From: Sycobia sp. Sy_11
Lineage: Eukaryota; Arthropoda; Insecta; Hymenoptera; Epichrysomallidae
Length of the DNA: 64,000 bases
Reading direction: 5' to 3'
Assembly (NCBI GenBank): GCA_018907035.1
Contig: JACCIC010000099.1
Span: 1,178,501-1,242,500, forward strand
In this document: in pieces, positions 1 through 13,100 of the stretch
Layout: every line of letters starts with the position of its first letter
How positions within the stretch are numbered: the first letter of the stretch is position 1
Program-made: the position numbers and the translations under genes
Notes under the pieces: model-generated
What the model was told of the DNA's origin: nothing
The model's database searches: none
What the model saw: only the letters and a program-made list of their open reading frames with translations

Positions 1-591
1 CCCACCAAACGCACAGCAATATCTTTTGGCCGTGGATGTTCCGTTTTCATGTCGATGTGGACGATTGGCCGGGGTTCACTCATGATTTTTTGCACTTAAG
101 AATGTCATAGTAGATTCACTTTTCATTACTAGTCACAATACCCCACAGAAAACTCTTCTTTTTTTTCCTGGCAAGCAAAGACAGTGCGATGTTGTATCGA
201 TTCATAATGGCACTTTCGGACAAATCGTGTGGCATCCACTTTCCATAATTTCCTTCTTTATGAATCTTTCTTATCGCATGTGAACTTTTGCCAACTGATT
301 TTGCATTGACTCCTAACTTATTAGCGAGTTCCTTCTGCGTTTGAACTGAGTTTTCGTCAAATAATGCTTGCAATTCACTATCTTCAAACTTTTTCGGTTG
401 CCCAGAACGTTCTTTGTCGTTAATATCAGAATGTCCACTTATAAACCGCTGAAATCACTCTTTATATATTGTAAGCGATGGAACTTGTTCGCCATAACAT
501 TCTTGAAGCAATCAATAAGTTTCTGCTACACTTTTTTCAAATCAAAATAGTGTAATAGGAGATGTTGAAAAAACAATTTATTACGATTCAT
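1..591 (-). pseudogene. mariner transposase pseudogene (N-terminal and first catalytic-region part)
   Basis: This is a DDE/D transposase that would cut and paste the element. The helix-turn-helix DNA-binding region corresponds to about 591-240, followed by the linker with WMPHDL and the start of the catalytic domain near 130-1. At least three stops lie in frame: after KKV near 525, after NEK near 116, and in the position of SWVNPG near 80. The longest open piece is 116-373. The copy runs off the left edge. Similarity is recognised from conserved family blocks, not from a database search. Confidence 0.85.
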
Positions 592-764
592 TTTTCCCTG
601 ATCAAAAAATTATTATGTTTACACAAATTATGGCGCCTGTTAACTGCATTTTATTGGTAAATGCCAAAGCTAAAAAATAAGTAAAAGATCCGACACATCT
701 GACTTTTCGTACTACTTATATTGGCATCAAAACGTGAAGGTTGGAAACTAAGTTCGCCTCCTAA
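1..764 (-). mobile_element. Tc1/mariner (mariner-family) transposon, 5' part, cut by window edge
   Basis: Reading the minus strand from an ATG at 591 gives a mariner-type transposase N-terminus. It includes blocks like ERSGQPKKFEDSELQALF and the WMPHDL motif, and runs on to the IVTSNEK and IYYD region (the family usually has TGDEKW then IYYDN). In-frame stops interrupt it, including where Trp is expected after NEK and before VNPG, so it is dead. The end at 735-764 (TTAGG read inward on the minus strand, next to a TA at 765-766) looks like a mariner terminal inverted repeat with its TA target. The 3' half lies outside the window, so the second inverted repeat cannot be checked. Confidence 0.85.
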
Positions 765-1363
765 TATATACATTAATTATTCGTTTAATACTATGTGTTA
801 ATATATTTGATATATGATGGCTGTAAGTAAATTGAAATACAGGTGAGATTCGCAGATTCATGCATGGTAATTGAACATAAAATCATAGACTCCAATTCGG
901 TTTATAGATGAATTTTTTATTTATCCATTTGCACCAATTTCGGGATCTAGTTTATCTGGAAATATGGTAATTGGCACAATCTTAATAGAATTGTCCTCCA
1001 CAGTAGTGGAGTGGATTTACTGAAGTACAACTTTCTGCCAATATTCTCTATTTTATTAATTTATATAGCAGAGCTAGGACAGTTACATAGTCGTCACTAA
1101 AGTCTTAACCTGGTATATTTCAATGTAAGTATACAAAGTGGTAATTTCTACCCAGATGTAGTTTTATTCATATGAATTGAGATCAATACTTATATTCTCG
1201 AAATGAATTCAACCTATCACTATACAATATAATGTATTCTTTCTATGTCTATTTGCGAGGAATAACGCTTACTCTAGAAAGTAATATAAAAAATAAATAA
1301 AAACTATTCATAATAATATTACTATATTTTATCATTGACAGAGCACCTTAATAATAAAGGGTC
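765..1363. other. AT-rich sequence with no recognised feature
   Basis: Runs from the mariner end to the terminal-exon-like ORF. No open frame of note, repeat or RNA signature was seen. Confidence 0.5.
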
Positions 1364-1564
1364 TCACTTCTCTCCAGCAAAAACTTCAGATAATTCATGT
1401 ATATCCACCTTACTAAAGTAGTGCAATTCGGTTTTCTCAGACAATAAAGTGAATGTTATACTCTGAGGCATGTTAGGTTCACCAAAATCAACTATGTTCA
1501 ACGTGTGATTCGTTTTTGTTTTCTTCTCTTGTATGTCTAGGGTATACATTGCTCTTTTTACTGC
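1364..1564 (-). CDS. possible terminal exon, unrecognised protein C-terminus
   Basis: The minus strand is open from 1564 to a TGA at 1364-1366, about 66 codons. It is preceded by a pyrimidine-rich tract and a CTAGCAG acceptor-like site at 1571-1565. From the acceptor the frame reads AVKRAM and ends HELSEVFAGEK; an internal Met at 1549 would start a 61-residue ORF. Composition is mixed polar and hydrophobic, unlike the low-complexity frames around it, so it may be the last exon of a gene. No upstream exon was found, and the protein is not recognised. A diverged relative lies at 40290-40445. It could also be part of an unclassified repeat. Confidence 0.25.
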   Translation of the reverse strand, partial: AVKRAMYTLDIQEKKTKTNHTLNIVDFGEPNMPQSITFTLLSEKTELHYFSKVDIHELSEVFAGEK

Positions 1565-3660
1565 CTGCTAGGAGAGAGTAAGAGTAAAATATGTGTTTTC
1601 CACGTAGTAGCAAAGTTCATTACGCATTCTAAATGACAAAAAATATTCTTTAGGCCTCTGTCTCTCTTTCTCTCTCTACACTGAGAAAAATTAGTCTATT
1701 AATGTTTTAGAATGTAACCTTCTCTCATTTTCCAAATATGTTATTTATTTTCATTTACAATTATAGTACTAACTTTAAATAAATTTTTACTCATTGTAAC
1801 TCCTAATTAGTTAATCTGATTAAAATACTAATTGTATTTTAATTATTGCCTTAAATAATTCGATGATAGATTATTTTTACATATTAAAGAATATTATTTC
1901 TTTATATTCAATTAATAATATAACGAAAAGTATGTTTATATTTTAATATATTCTAATAAAAAATGAAGTTTGACTGAATAACGCAGTAAATGAGAATTAT
2001 ACGTGCGAGGTTGAATTGTGTTTAGATTATTATATGGGTTTCAGTTATATTTGCGATTTCATGTCACATATTAAAAACTTTCACTTACCAACATTTATAA
2101 CATAAATTGCAGCGCTAACGTATAGAATTGTAATTAAATTGTACTTGTTCATTATGGTACTGATTTCATCTCTTATGAATTATTCTTCCAAATTCGATTT
2201 CATTAGTTACTTTATACATATTTTATGTTGAGAAGCATTTTAGGTTTAATAAATTAATATTTTATTTTAAAAATTTACTGTATGTCCTTGAGCAATAGTT
2301 ATCAAACTTTTTATTTTGTATGTAAATTAGAAAAAAGTTTTATATATACTTTTAAAACTATTTCATACATTTCATATTCAATGCATAACTGTAACGTACT
2401 TTCTGCCATTATATTTAACCATGAAAGAACTATTGTGTTTTTCCAATATCTTAACAATGCAAGTATTATTTTGAAAACATCTGCTTTTTTTCTTTTTGTT
2501 TCACGATTTAAATTTATAATTTACATCGAATTCAATGAATATCATTTTCAGAAAGTTTTTAATTTATTAAATAGAAAAAGAAATTTTTTTAAAATAGTAA
2601 ATATGTGCGAATCTGTTATCATAGGCTAAAAGTAATTATAAACTTAAAATATTAATCTAACGTAATAGAGGAATGTTATATGCTAACTGTTAACAAAGAC
2701 AGTATTATTATGTAATAAATACATACTGAAACATAATATTTTTTATTACAATTTCAAACATTATTTAGAAAAATTATCTATTTTTGTTTATAATAGATGT
2801 AATTCGATTTGAAGATTATAAATACTAACATTTTTCCATTGTCTTTTCTATATAAATTCTATGCAGTTTAATATCACATATGATGACTGTTCTATAGTTA
2901 TTTACAGTTTATTTCGTGTAGCAAAAAAGTCGAATTAATTTAATATTAAATCTATCATATTTACTACGAATTAATATAATCAGTCTTTATCAACTATTAT
3001 TGCATCTTCGCCAGGACTTAATCTTTATAAAAACTTACATTAACGGAATATTGATTTGTCAGATGTACATTCACAATAGCACTTATTATAGAAAAGTAAA
3101 TAATGATATCTCAGATTCAAAATATTTGTTCGCACAATCAATCATTCATTGGTTCGAGAGTTGACTGAAATGATATGCTGGGATTAATACAAGACTGAAT
3201 GAACAGTTTCAAGGTTTTTTGTAAAAGATAATTTAATTTCGTTGATTTGTGAAGGTATATATTTTTATGAAAATTACTCAGGCATTTTTCACCACTTTAA
3301 TCAGCAAATTATAATTTTAGATGAGTTTTCGATTATCGTGAAGAAAAATATTGGTTCTGTATTAGTATGTTTTTTCTCGGACAACTTTTGTCTCCTACTT
3401 TACTTTGGCACAACCTACCTGCCTAATTAATCAGTATTTAGAAGAATGATAAATTTTTAAGTATTTATACGATTATCTTGTTCTTAAAAATAAAGTAAAA
3501 AGGGGGTGACTGATCTGACATAAAATGTAGTCTATGTATATATTCAACGATAAACTCTCCGTGGAGATCGTCCAAACACACCAATAAACATTATGTATGT
3601 TTGTTGAATTTAATACACTAATTATTTAATACTGTTTAAACGATAATTTCTCATTTGTCA
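1565..3660. other. AT-rich non-coding stretch
   Basis: Strongly AT-rich, with only low-complexity open frames (for example 2282-2629, rich in Phe, Ile, Asn and Lys). No gene, RNA or mobile element recognised. Confidence 0.5.
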
Positions 3661-3911
3661 AAATCATTGGAGTGAAACTAGACATCTAGTAGAGTTCGAA
3701 TACAAAACAAATTTGAAAATTGTTCGATAGACCCGAGCTGATTGAATGTGCTTAATCGGCACAAATAGCTCGAACAGTCGAAAATCTTCGAACATAAAGT
3801 CCCCGATCGTAAACGAAACCTTCGGTACACATATTACTATACGAATATGAATCTGATCAAACGATTCGAGTATGTTTGCCTGCGTATGCACACATGCACG
3901 CATGTACATAT

Positions 3912-3915
<4 letters not shown>

Positions 3916-3965
<50 letters not shown>
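3916..3965. repeat. (TA)n microsatellite
   Basis: About 25 uninterrupted TA units. Confidence 0.95.
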
Positions 3966-3966
<1 letters not shown>

Positions 3967-4249
3967 TCACCTATTATTGCAGATTTATAATTTAATCCTT
4001 TTCGAGCAGAGCGAACAGCTTGAGCATGTTCAAGCGTCAAAAATTTTCCGATCCTAAGTTATACAGAGTCAGTTTAAAAAGGTCATAGAGTCTTGAAATA
4101 AATGAAATATAATAAATTTTAATTCAAATTTCTTAAATACAACTTATTCTATAGAAATTTAGTCGATAAAGATTCTTAAAAGTGGAGTGCTTGCATTATA
4201 TATTTTTTTTTACTCCACGGCAACGAAACATATAAAAAAAATGAGCACC

Positions 4250-4480
4250 ATACACGAATTTTGGAGAAGTTTGCTTTGCAGATTTTCGGTCCGAAACTTT
4301 CTATTCTTTGTGGATAATTTTATACCCATAGTCGCTACAAAACACATGCATGCACGAAAGATTCAAACTTTCAAAAACCTGAGTCTCAGGACACGACACC
4401 GGCATCTCAAATATATATACTTATTTATAGAGAAAAATACATTTTCCAGTCACAACACTGAGTAATGTAAAACTCGCCAA
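4250..4480 (-). repeat. LTR-like repeat fragment, inverted copy
   Basis: Its sequence matches the reverse complement of 5205-5510 over about 230 bp. Shared blocks include CTTTGTGGA, a block around GCATGC, and TTTTCCAGTCACA next to CACTGA. It looks like a partial, opposite-orientation copy of the element described at 4539-5680. No coding capacity. Confidence 0.6.
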
Positions 4481-4538
4481 AAATTTCATCTCACTCATAT
4501 TTATTAATTTTTGGCAATAATATTCACTAATTATAACT

Positions 4539-5680
4539 GTTACGGACTAATTTATATTTGTTATATTTAGATTTAATTTTAACATTTATTATTAAAATAT
4601 AAGCTTTAGGTTTAAGTTTTCTCAAGGCGAAATTTAATATAATTTCGTCGAATAGTTATAATTACTGATAAAGATAATATTTTGTAACTGCTTTATTTAT
4701 TTAAATCGAAGTGCATATTATTACAATATGACATAAAATATAATCTTAAGATACGTATGTATGTAGTTTTAAGATTGTATTATTATAATAAAATCAATTC
4801 GTGAAATTGAAATTGAGATTGGTATATTTATAAGAACTGTTTGTATTAAGAAAATTATGAATAAAGATGACTGATAATTTTAGGATATTAGTCACAAACA
4901 GATTATATAATATAATTTTATTAAACTTTAAAAATTAATGTTAATTTAGAAATGTAAATCTAGAATTATTATATTACAAATAATGATTTTAATGATAAAT
5001 AATATATTACACGATATTTTAAATTATATTCGATTATAGTATAAACCGAGAAGAGAAAAACTTGTATTATTTATTTGTAAAGCAAGTCGGCGAAATTTTT
5101 ATAATTTATTATAGTTTTATTTAAGAATTTATTTAGATCTATATAGTTAAAGCAAAAATTACGCATTCGAATTTAGTAAGCATTTTTTAAGTATATAAAA
5201 TAAAGTAACATCTCGAGTGGCTTTGTAATAATCAGTGCTGTGACTGGAAAATTTCATATTTTCTACAATGAATGGATGTATGTAATTGAAAGATTCGGTG
5301 CCGTGCCCGGAAAACGTAGGTTTTCGAAATCTGTACTTTCTTTGGCATGCATTCGTTTGGTGGAAAATATGACTATTTTCGAAAGCTGTTGAACTCTATC
5401 AAAACATAGGCATACATTCTACAAAACGTAGAAACAAAATTGTCCACAAAGATTGGATTTTCTTTCCGGGCCATATGGCTGCGAGACAAAGCTGTTCGAG
5501 ATTGTCGCGTAACGTTACACCCTTTATCGCTAAGTTCACGAAACCTACGTCGATTAGTGGGGGCCGAGACTATAAAAATACGAGCGTGTTTATTCGAGTC
5601 ATTATTATTTCGCTGGCTTCGCTAAGATGCGTTGTATATTTTATATTGTATTTTCACAATCATTAAAAATAGTTGTTTAT
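4539..5680 (+). mobile_element. candidate solo LTR of a retrotransposon
   Basis: The stretch begins TGTTACGGAC, an LTR-type start, and becomes much less AT-rich towards its right end. There a TATAAAAATACGAGCG block near 5571 could be an LTR promoter. Part of it (5205-5510) recurs inverted at 4250-4480. The GTGCTGTGACTG block recurs near 44177 in a second segment of similar layout. Boundaries and family are uncertain, and no target-site duplication was established. Confidence 0.35.
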
Positions 5681-7002
5681 AGAAAAGTTTGAAGTGTTAT
5701 TTCATAGTCCATTAGTTGATAATAATAAATTTAAAAAATTACCACTGAGATTCCCTATAATTGGTATATTTTGTATATATGTAGCGAGTGATCAAAGATT
5801 GCATCAGAGGGACCAAGAATTGGTCCTAGTAGAGATTCTGAGGAGCTTGATTTCTCAGAGTATTTCCAGTTGCACTAATGGCCAATGATTTTTAGAAAAA
5901 AACTTGTTGAAGTTCCGATGAGTAGCTATACTGAAGACAGTTTAAGCTGATTATAGTTTCGTAATTATATGGGCGCTCAAAATTTGGTCGCAGTGTGAGG
6001 TCAAAAGTAAAGGAGTTTATTCATAAAGCATCCTTATGATATGTAGGTTTATATCGTAAGCAGACCTTAATTCACGGTTGGCAACATATTGCGCCTAGCA
6101 TTGCGAGCTATACCACATACTCATATTGAAATTCAACGAATTAAAATTATTATTTGACCTTTAACGTAAAAAGTTGGTCTTTATTAACTTAATTTTTATT
6201 CTTTATAGCATTTTTTAACAATAATGGCTGCCCTGCGAACTACACTTCACTTTACCTAAAAGAATTAAAGTTAAGAGAAATTTTTTTGAATGGAATCTAA
6301 ATCGCTTGAATGGATTAATTGTGGGTAAAGCTCTAGCAACGGATAAGATTTTGAATAACGAATTTTTTAATTTTGTTATTGAAAAATAATTATTTATTTA
6401 TTGATTTTTTTGATATTCATTGATTTGTCCACTGATATTTTTGCAACGGTCTTTGAATATTAATCATGTATCCGAAGAGTTAGACAATCTTATACAGTTA
6501 TATGAACTTTTAATGGCAGGAAAGTTATATTCATATAAAACTTTTTATAATCTACAATACATTGAAAAATTATATGTTTGTAAACTATAATCTGGTTGTT
6601 TTTTTCCTTGTCCTTTCATAATTTCGAGAAAATCATAAAATGATTTGAAAATTGAGTGAAGTCTTCTTCAATACTAAAATTTTCAAAAAAGTATATTTAT
6701 ACTGTTTAATTTTGTTTACTTTTGTTAATATCTTCGGACTTATTTTTAAGTAGTTATCGAAAATAATTAACTCGAAGCTTTTTCGATACAGCATTTAGCT
6801 AAAAAGTTATTATTATTATTAATAAATTCTTATCTTTATATGATATATCATATGTATTCTTATAGTTTTAAAGATGATTTCACTTGCATATATAATAACT
6901 TGTATTTAATAACACCAATATAGATATACAATATTAAACAATTTTAGACATGTGAGTTAGTAGAAGTTGTCATTAATAATTAGCATGATAATTCTTATTA
7001 AT
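5681..7002. other. AT-rich region downstream of protease gene A
   Basis: No gene recognised. An ATTAAA poly(A)-signal-like hexamer for gene A lies on the minus strand near 6909-6904, about 95 nt past the stop codon. Confidence 0.4.
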
Positions 7003-7197
7003 TTACAATATATGTGGTGGATTATTATAAACTTGGAAATTATTATTTGTCACTCCTAACATCAAGTTACCAATAATTTGTGAATAAGCCGAAACTTTTG
7101 TATACGAAACACCTTTGTTACCATCGCAATTACGTGCATAGTTATTAGCAATTCCAATGAGTTTGTCCCCAATAACAAGAGGACCACCGTCGTCACC
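7003..7197 (-). CDS. gene A exon 4 (GDDGG, C-terminus)
   Basis: Acceptor TTTTGCAG before 7197. Opens GDDGGPLVIG and ends NNPPHIL before a TAA at 7005-7003. The paralogues have GDSGS and GDRGN at the same place. Confidence 0.9.
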   Translation of the reverse strand, partial: GDDGGPLVIGDKLIGIANNYARNCDGNKGVSYTKVSAYSQIIGNLMLGVTNNNFQVYNNPPHIL

Positions 7198-10100
7198 CTG
7201 CAAAAGCATATATAATATAAACCTTGATAAAAAAGACAATTTTTTGAAGATTTTGAATTTATATTTGACATTTACTGACTAGTAATTAGTTATTATTTAG
7301 TAATTGTTTATACTTTTGTACTAAAAAAACATAGACTTACGTAAGTATTAGCCTTTTTTCTACTTTTTACCAATAAATAGCTATGCAGGAAAACATTTAA
7401 AAGTGAGTTGATGATATCTTGATAATAGAGATATGTTGATGATATCTTTACAATTGTTTCGGAAGTTTTTGTGGATGAAATGGTGGATGTTTTTAATTCT
7501 GTACATGACAGAATTAAATTTACAAGGGAGGTTGAAGTTAATAGTCAGTTAAGTTTTCTGGACATTAATGTCATTAGATGTAGTAATAATAAGGTGAAAC
7601 TTAATTGGTATAGAAAGCCTACTTGGTCAGGTAGGTTTTTAGATTTTAATTCACATCACCAATTCGGAAACAAAATTGGAGCATTAAAGGGTGTCATTGA
7701 CAGAGCAATAAAATTTTCACATAAAGATTTTTGACAAAATAATTTTCAGATAGTAAGAGAAACTTTTATTAATAATGGTTATCCAATTCAATTTATTAAT
7801 AGATTAATTGCTGAGAGATTGTTTGACATTTATAATACCGAAAATAGACATAGTGCAGGAGTTGATGTTAACGGAGGAAAAATTATTGTCTTGCCATATG
7901 CTAGAGGATTTTCTGAAAGAATTAAAAGAAATTTTCGGAAATAAACATTCAAGTTTTCTTTAAAAATAGCAATAATTTGAGTAGATTGTTTAATAATTGC
8001 AAAGATAGGGATGATTTATGCTTAAAATCAGGAGTTGTTTAAAAGATTAATTGCATGGATTATGATAAATATTATATTGGACAAACAGGTAGATATTTAA
8101 AAAAGAGAATTTATGAGCATAAATATAGTTTACGTAGCTCACATATTACTTCCGGTTTAAAAGAGCATTGTTTAAAGTTTTTACATTCTTTTGATTTTGT
8201 GAATGTGAATATTTTGGAACATGGTATTAATAATAAGTATAAACGGGAGAGTCTTGACAGTATTCACATTTCCAGGAATCGAAATAATGTGAATTTAATG
8301 TTAGAGTCTGGTAGATTGGACAGTGTTTATCATTCCTTATTAAATTGATTGGTTTTGGACAATTTGTGTAGAGGGGGAATTTATATTTAATTTACTAAAT
8401 TTGGTGGTGGGAATGGGTATATATAGATTAGAATATAAGGTTTAGATTAGTCCCTGATAAGGAGCCGTAGCGAGCTCGCTACGTTGGACAAGTCTTCAAT
8501 TAAGGGTTCAATGTTGGGGACAGTCAGACTGCACTTTACTAACAAAGAATTTTTTCAGCTAATATTTTATTTTCAGATTAGTCTACGGGGGTGAATTTAA
8601 ACAAGGACAGTCTGACTGTCATTATAATTTTAATTTAATTTTTAATTTAATTTTTATTTTTAATTTTTATTTTATTTTTATTTTATTTTTTTATTTTTTT
8701 TTTATTTTTACATTGAATTGATTGGATTGTAAGACCAATAAAAAAATATTTATTAATTTAAAAGTGAGTATTATAAAATTACTAAATAAACACGATATTT
8801 ATATAGCTAATGGTCCTGCTGAAACATACGACAATGCTAACAATATCTCTGGGTATTACAAAGGATCGTAAGCATATTTGAAAGAAATGAAAATGTTGGT
8901 CTTTTATGTTTCATGTTGTGAGCATTTTGTAAGTTTAGTAGATAAGTACGATTTTAATAATTATACTGATATAGTTTCATTTTTCCGTATATTTTAAGGA
9001 TTGTACAATTTTTTAACTGCTTTAACACCGAGATGGGATATTTTGAATTCCAAAGTTTTAAATTTATCAGATACTAAATTTTATACAGAAAGAATGCTAC
9101 TAAAGATTTTATAAAGTATTTTAAAAAGATTTTTATAAGTTTGACCAAAATATCTGAAAATTATCAACAAATATCATAAGTTCAAGAAAAAAGTGCAGAT
9201 TTATTAAAAAAAATTATTAAACTTGGTATACTTTCATGGCGTAGTATGTAAACATATATTACAAAAATTTAATGGTGTTATCGTCAATATTTATAGTAAC
9301 TTCAGGTCGAGAGGCCTACGATGGCTCGATCGCTAGAGCTAAGGACTAGTAGGTCGGTGATCCAAGTTCAAATCCCGGTCTCGGCCGATTGATACAGGCA
9401 CCGATGTAATTATTTACATGTGCTTTGTTTACAAACACATCGTAGACCTCCGTCGCTGATTAGCACCGATAATTGGAAGCATAAATAAAGCGACGTTAAA
9501 TTACATAAAAAAAAGCTTCGTGAAGTTCTTCATAAATCTGTTAGTCAGAAATATTCAGATTCAAGTAAAACGCGTAAAATAAATAAATTGACTAATTGTA
9601 AATATTATCGTAAATTGAATTTTTTAAAATATTTTACATGAAAAATTTTAAATGCAAACCTATTTTATGTTATAAAAGACAAAATTTAAGTGTAAAGTTT
9701 ATGTTTAAAAAAAATGCTAATATGATATAATTTAGGTTAGTATTAAATTGTACGATTATTAATAATGATGAAAGTTTATCTTTTTTTGGCTATTAAACAG
9801 GAAGTTACTCAGATCGCTTAGTTTATATAAATTGGATAGTCGTTTTTTTAACACAAAAAGCATAGGAAAACATGTATAGTTATCGTGGTTATTTTAATTA
9901 TAATATCGTTTATAGTTGAATAATTTTCGTAAATGTATTTATGTAATATTTTCTCGCCTTAGTCAAAATTTTTAGTTACGAAACATTGTTATTTCATTAT
10001 ACACACGCAGTCAAGAAATCGCAACTTCAAAAGTATGGGTATTATTATGCAGTATAACTATTTTAGTATATGTTCTCATGGTGACAGATAAATACCATAT

Positions 10101-13100
10101 TCATTTTAACTTTATAAATGTATTTAATTTTAATGGAATGAAACTATGAAAAAAATTAATCAGAAAATGACGCTGTTTATTTCTAAACTACAAAAAAAGT
10201 TTTTTCTTGTTTTTTTAATAAATAGTTTATTCAAATGTGTGGATAGGTGTATTGAACATTTTTACATACCTTTATGCAAATGTATGCCATATTATAGTTA
10301 TAAAAAGTACATAACATTTGAATATATATTTTAGAATATATACTTACATGACAAATGCCCCATCTTTGACGTCGAAGTTTAGGAACTATGATAGTGCCAC
10401 ACATTTGTGCATTACTGGCTATGTAAGGATATAAATCCCGACAATAATTATTATTTACAATTTTAACGTTTGCATACTTCAATACTAAGTGGGTATAAAT
10501 ATGAATTTTGGATGATCTTCTTCTTTCTGAGCGATTTCCAGATTCCAGAATAGTTTTTCCATATCCTGATATTATAGCATTTGTATTTTCAAATATCTCA
10601 GAAGCTTTCGCTAATTTTAATGCTTTTAGATTTTTATTTTTATAAAGATTAAATGCCGTTTTCAACTAAAAAATTAAATTATATTAAACATGTACAATTA
10701 TTAGATACCTTGATAAGTTATTGGAAATCTTAAATATCAAAAATGGAATTGTAATTAACGAAAACAATTTTTAGTGAATAGAGCAGTCAGATTTATCTAC
10801 TTCATTAAAAAAAGTAATTATGATTTATATATTTTAGGTTCTTTTTTCAAATTCTACGGGGGTGATTATAAACAAAGGTCGATAAAAATATTTATTAGTT
10901 TAATTCACGATTTACATCAAATTATAGAGTATTGTCCTAAAAAACTTTACTCTATATATTTTATTAATATATATTAACGAAATGCTTTTCGGTTTTGAAT
11001 ACATTTATGACGCTACGTATAAGCCAATAAAGGAAACGAAGATACTAACCTTTATTACTGCGATATCATTTATACGAGTTTCTAAATCAAAGTGAGGAAT
11101 ATAAATTTTATCAATATTTTGAGTGTTATTATTATGCTTCAGATTTAAATCAATTGTATCCGCAATAACTGCAAACGTTTGTTCTAATTCTCCAGAATTA
11201 TTGAGAAAACAATGGGCCGCCGATAATATAAAATTATAAGTAATAATTCCTCCACCACAAACTAAAGTCCAAATGGTAGAAAAATTTTGTCTACCCACGA
11301 TTGCAACTTGATGCTTTATAGTGTGCTCTTTAGCATAATAACCACCAATAATACCTTCTATATTGAGTGCTAATACTGAAAAATAGAATCTTAGTTTTAT
11401 TAATTAAAAAATTGTATATTGTTAGTATTAGAAATTAGGTATAAATTCGAAAATGGAAAAAATGACTTCTTTCTACAAGCATGAAAATAAAGAAAATTTA
11501 AAATCTATTTAATATTTCAAAAAAAAGATCTTCGATCGCTTGACTGCTGGAGCGAAGAACTAGTAATTCGAGTTCAAGGTCTTGCCTCGGCCGATTGACA
11601 CAATCATCGCTGTAAACATTTACATGTGCTTGATTGACAAATACATCGTAGGCCTGCGTCGCTGATTAGTATCAGTATTTGGGAGCAAAAAGAGAGCAAC
11701 GTTAAATAAAATAAAAAAAACAATATACTGAAAACATGGGCATTATAAGGTTAATTTTGATAATCATATTCCTAAAGACAGATCAAAGTTATTAAATTAA
11801 AATTAATTTTAATATATAACTGCATACTCAACAAGTAATCTGATTTATGGGTAAAGCGCTAGTTTATATAAATTAATTACGCTTTCTATTTTAGATTTGA
11901 AGGCTTTTTTTCACTATACTGACTGGAGGTTGTTCATCCATTAAATTATGTAAAATCAATTATTATTATTTCCACCCGTTGTTTGTTTTTCCCTTGTCAA
12001 AGATCAACAGCTTTACTTATTCGTAACTAATCGTATTATGGGTTTAAGATAGTGGATTTCCCTCCCTAAGAATGGAAGAAATGAGAGAAAGAGAAAAATA
12101 TCGACATTGTACGAATATTCTAATGACTCTAAACAAGGTATCCTCTCTCTGAATAGGTGGTAAACGTACGGAGCAGAAGTGGACAGAAGTTTGCGCGAAT
12201 GTTTTGAATGGATAATCAAGTAACGAACCTGCATGCTGGCTGCTCAGATCGGCAGATTTTATCAACAAATTGTGGTTCGTAATATAGAGAGAAGTCCGTA
12301 ATATACAGAGAAATGAAGCACACTCATCGGAGACACTATAAATGGGCATCTCCCAATGAGTGAGACCACAATTCTGAGCGTAAGCGAACGACTCTGTAAA
12401 AACGGTCTTCATAGATTAAAGATAAGGGTGAATGAATGAACTTTGTGAAGAGTCCTGAATGAATAAGGGAAACTGAACAATTGTCTGCTGGTGAAAGTGT
12501 ACATGATAGGGGGATGCCTTCTTGAATAAATAACATACTGCGATGTTTTCCGTGCGATACGATCCGTAAGAAGCCAAAGGAAGACCTTGGGTAGAGACGT
12601 TTATTCCTAGGTAATCCGAAACATTTTTGGCTTCTGCGGGAAGCAAGACAGGGTGCTACATCCTGGCAGTTCTACTCAGCCGATTTTGGTGGCAAGTGCT
12701 GTCAGCGTGCAATTTCCTCTGACAGCTCTCGAGTATACTAAAAGAACTAAGCTCAAGAGAAAACCGAGGTTGAATAGCATTCTAGATAACGCTATATTCC
12801 AGTACGAGCGTGCGGTCTAAAGCAGCCCGTACAGGCAAAAGTTAAAGGACCGAGGAAATTTGTCACATGCAGGGATGAATCGTGAATAAATATATGGCTT
12901 GTTTAATACAACAATGCTTAAGGGCAGGAAAGAGAGAGAGGGAGAGAGAGAGAGAGAGAAAGCTGGTTGATGTTCGCTTTATGGATCTGATGGGGATTTC
13001 TGGATCCTTAGACGAACAGAAAGAATTGGGCCAGGTGTACGAGTAGGACTCTACTCCAACTTGCTCGACAGGTCAAGGCAATAACCATCCAACCTAATAT

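Larger units (their letters stand above)
7405..8765 (+). mobile_element. Penelope-like element, 5'-truncated, within intron 3 of gene A
   Basis: The remnant keeps the end of a reverse transcriptase with a YVDD catalytic box (near 7432-7443), then a GIY-YIG endonuclease domain at 8055-8348. An AT-rich 3' region with T-rich runs ends near 8765. Reverse transcriptase plus a C-terminal GIY-YIG nuclease is diagnostic of Penelope-like elements. Stops and frameshifts between the domains show it is inactive. It lies on the opposite strand to the host gene. Confidence 0.82.

Noticed and set aside
2282..2629. 115-codon plus-strand ORF
   Set aside because: Rich in Phe, Ile, Asn and Lys with no motif; typical chance ORF in AT-rich DNA.
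3664..4057. 81- and 61-codon ORFs flanking the TA repeat
   Set aside because: Overlap on opposite strands, partly microsatellite-encoded, no recognised domain.
7062..7271. 69-codon minus-strand ORF overlapping gene A exon 4
   Set aside because: Other frame of the exon; the GDDGG frame is clearly the coding one.
9312..9400. Possible true tRNA gene
   Set aside because: A and B boxes are present but there is no cloverleaf with a 7-bp acceptor stem, and the sequence continues into a SINE body repeated at three other places.
10146..10334. 62-codon plus-strand ORF
   Set aside because: Antisense shadow of gene A exon 3 and its intron, low complexity.
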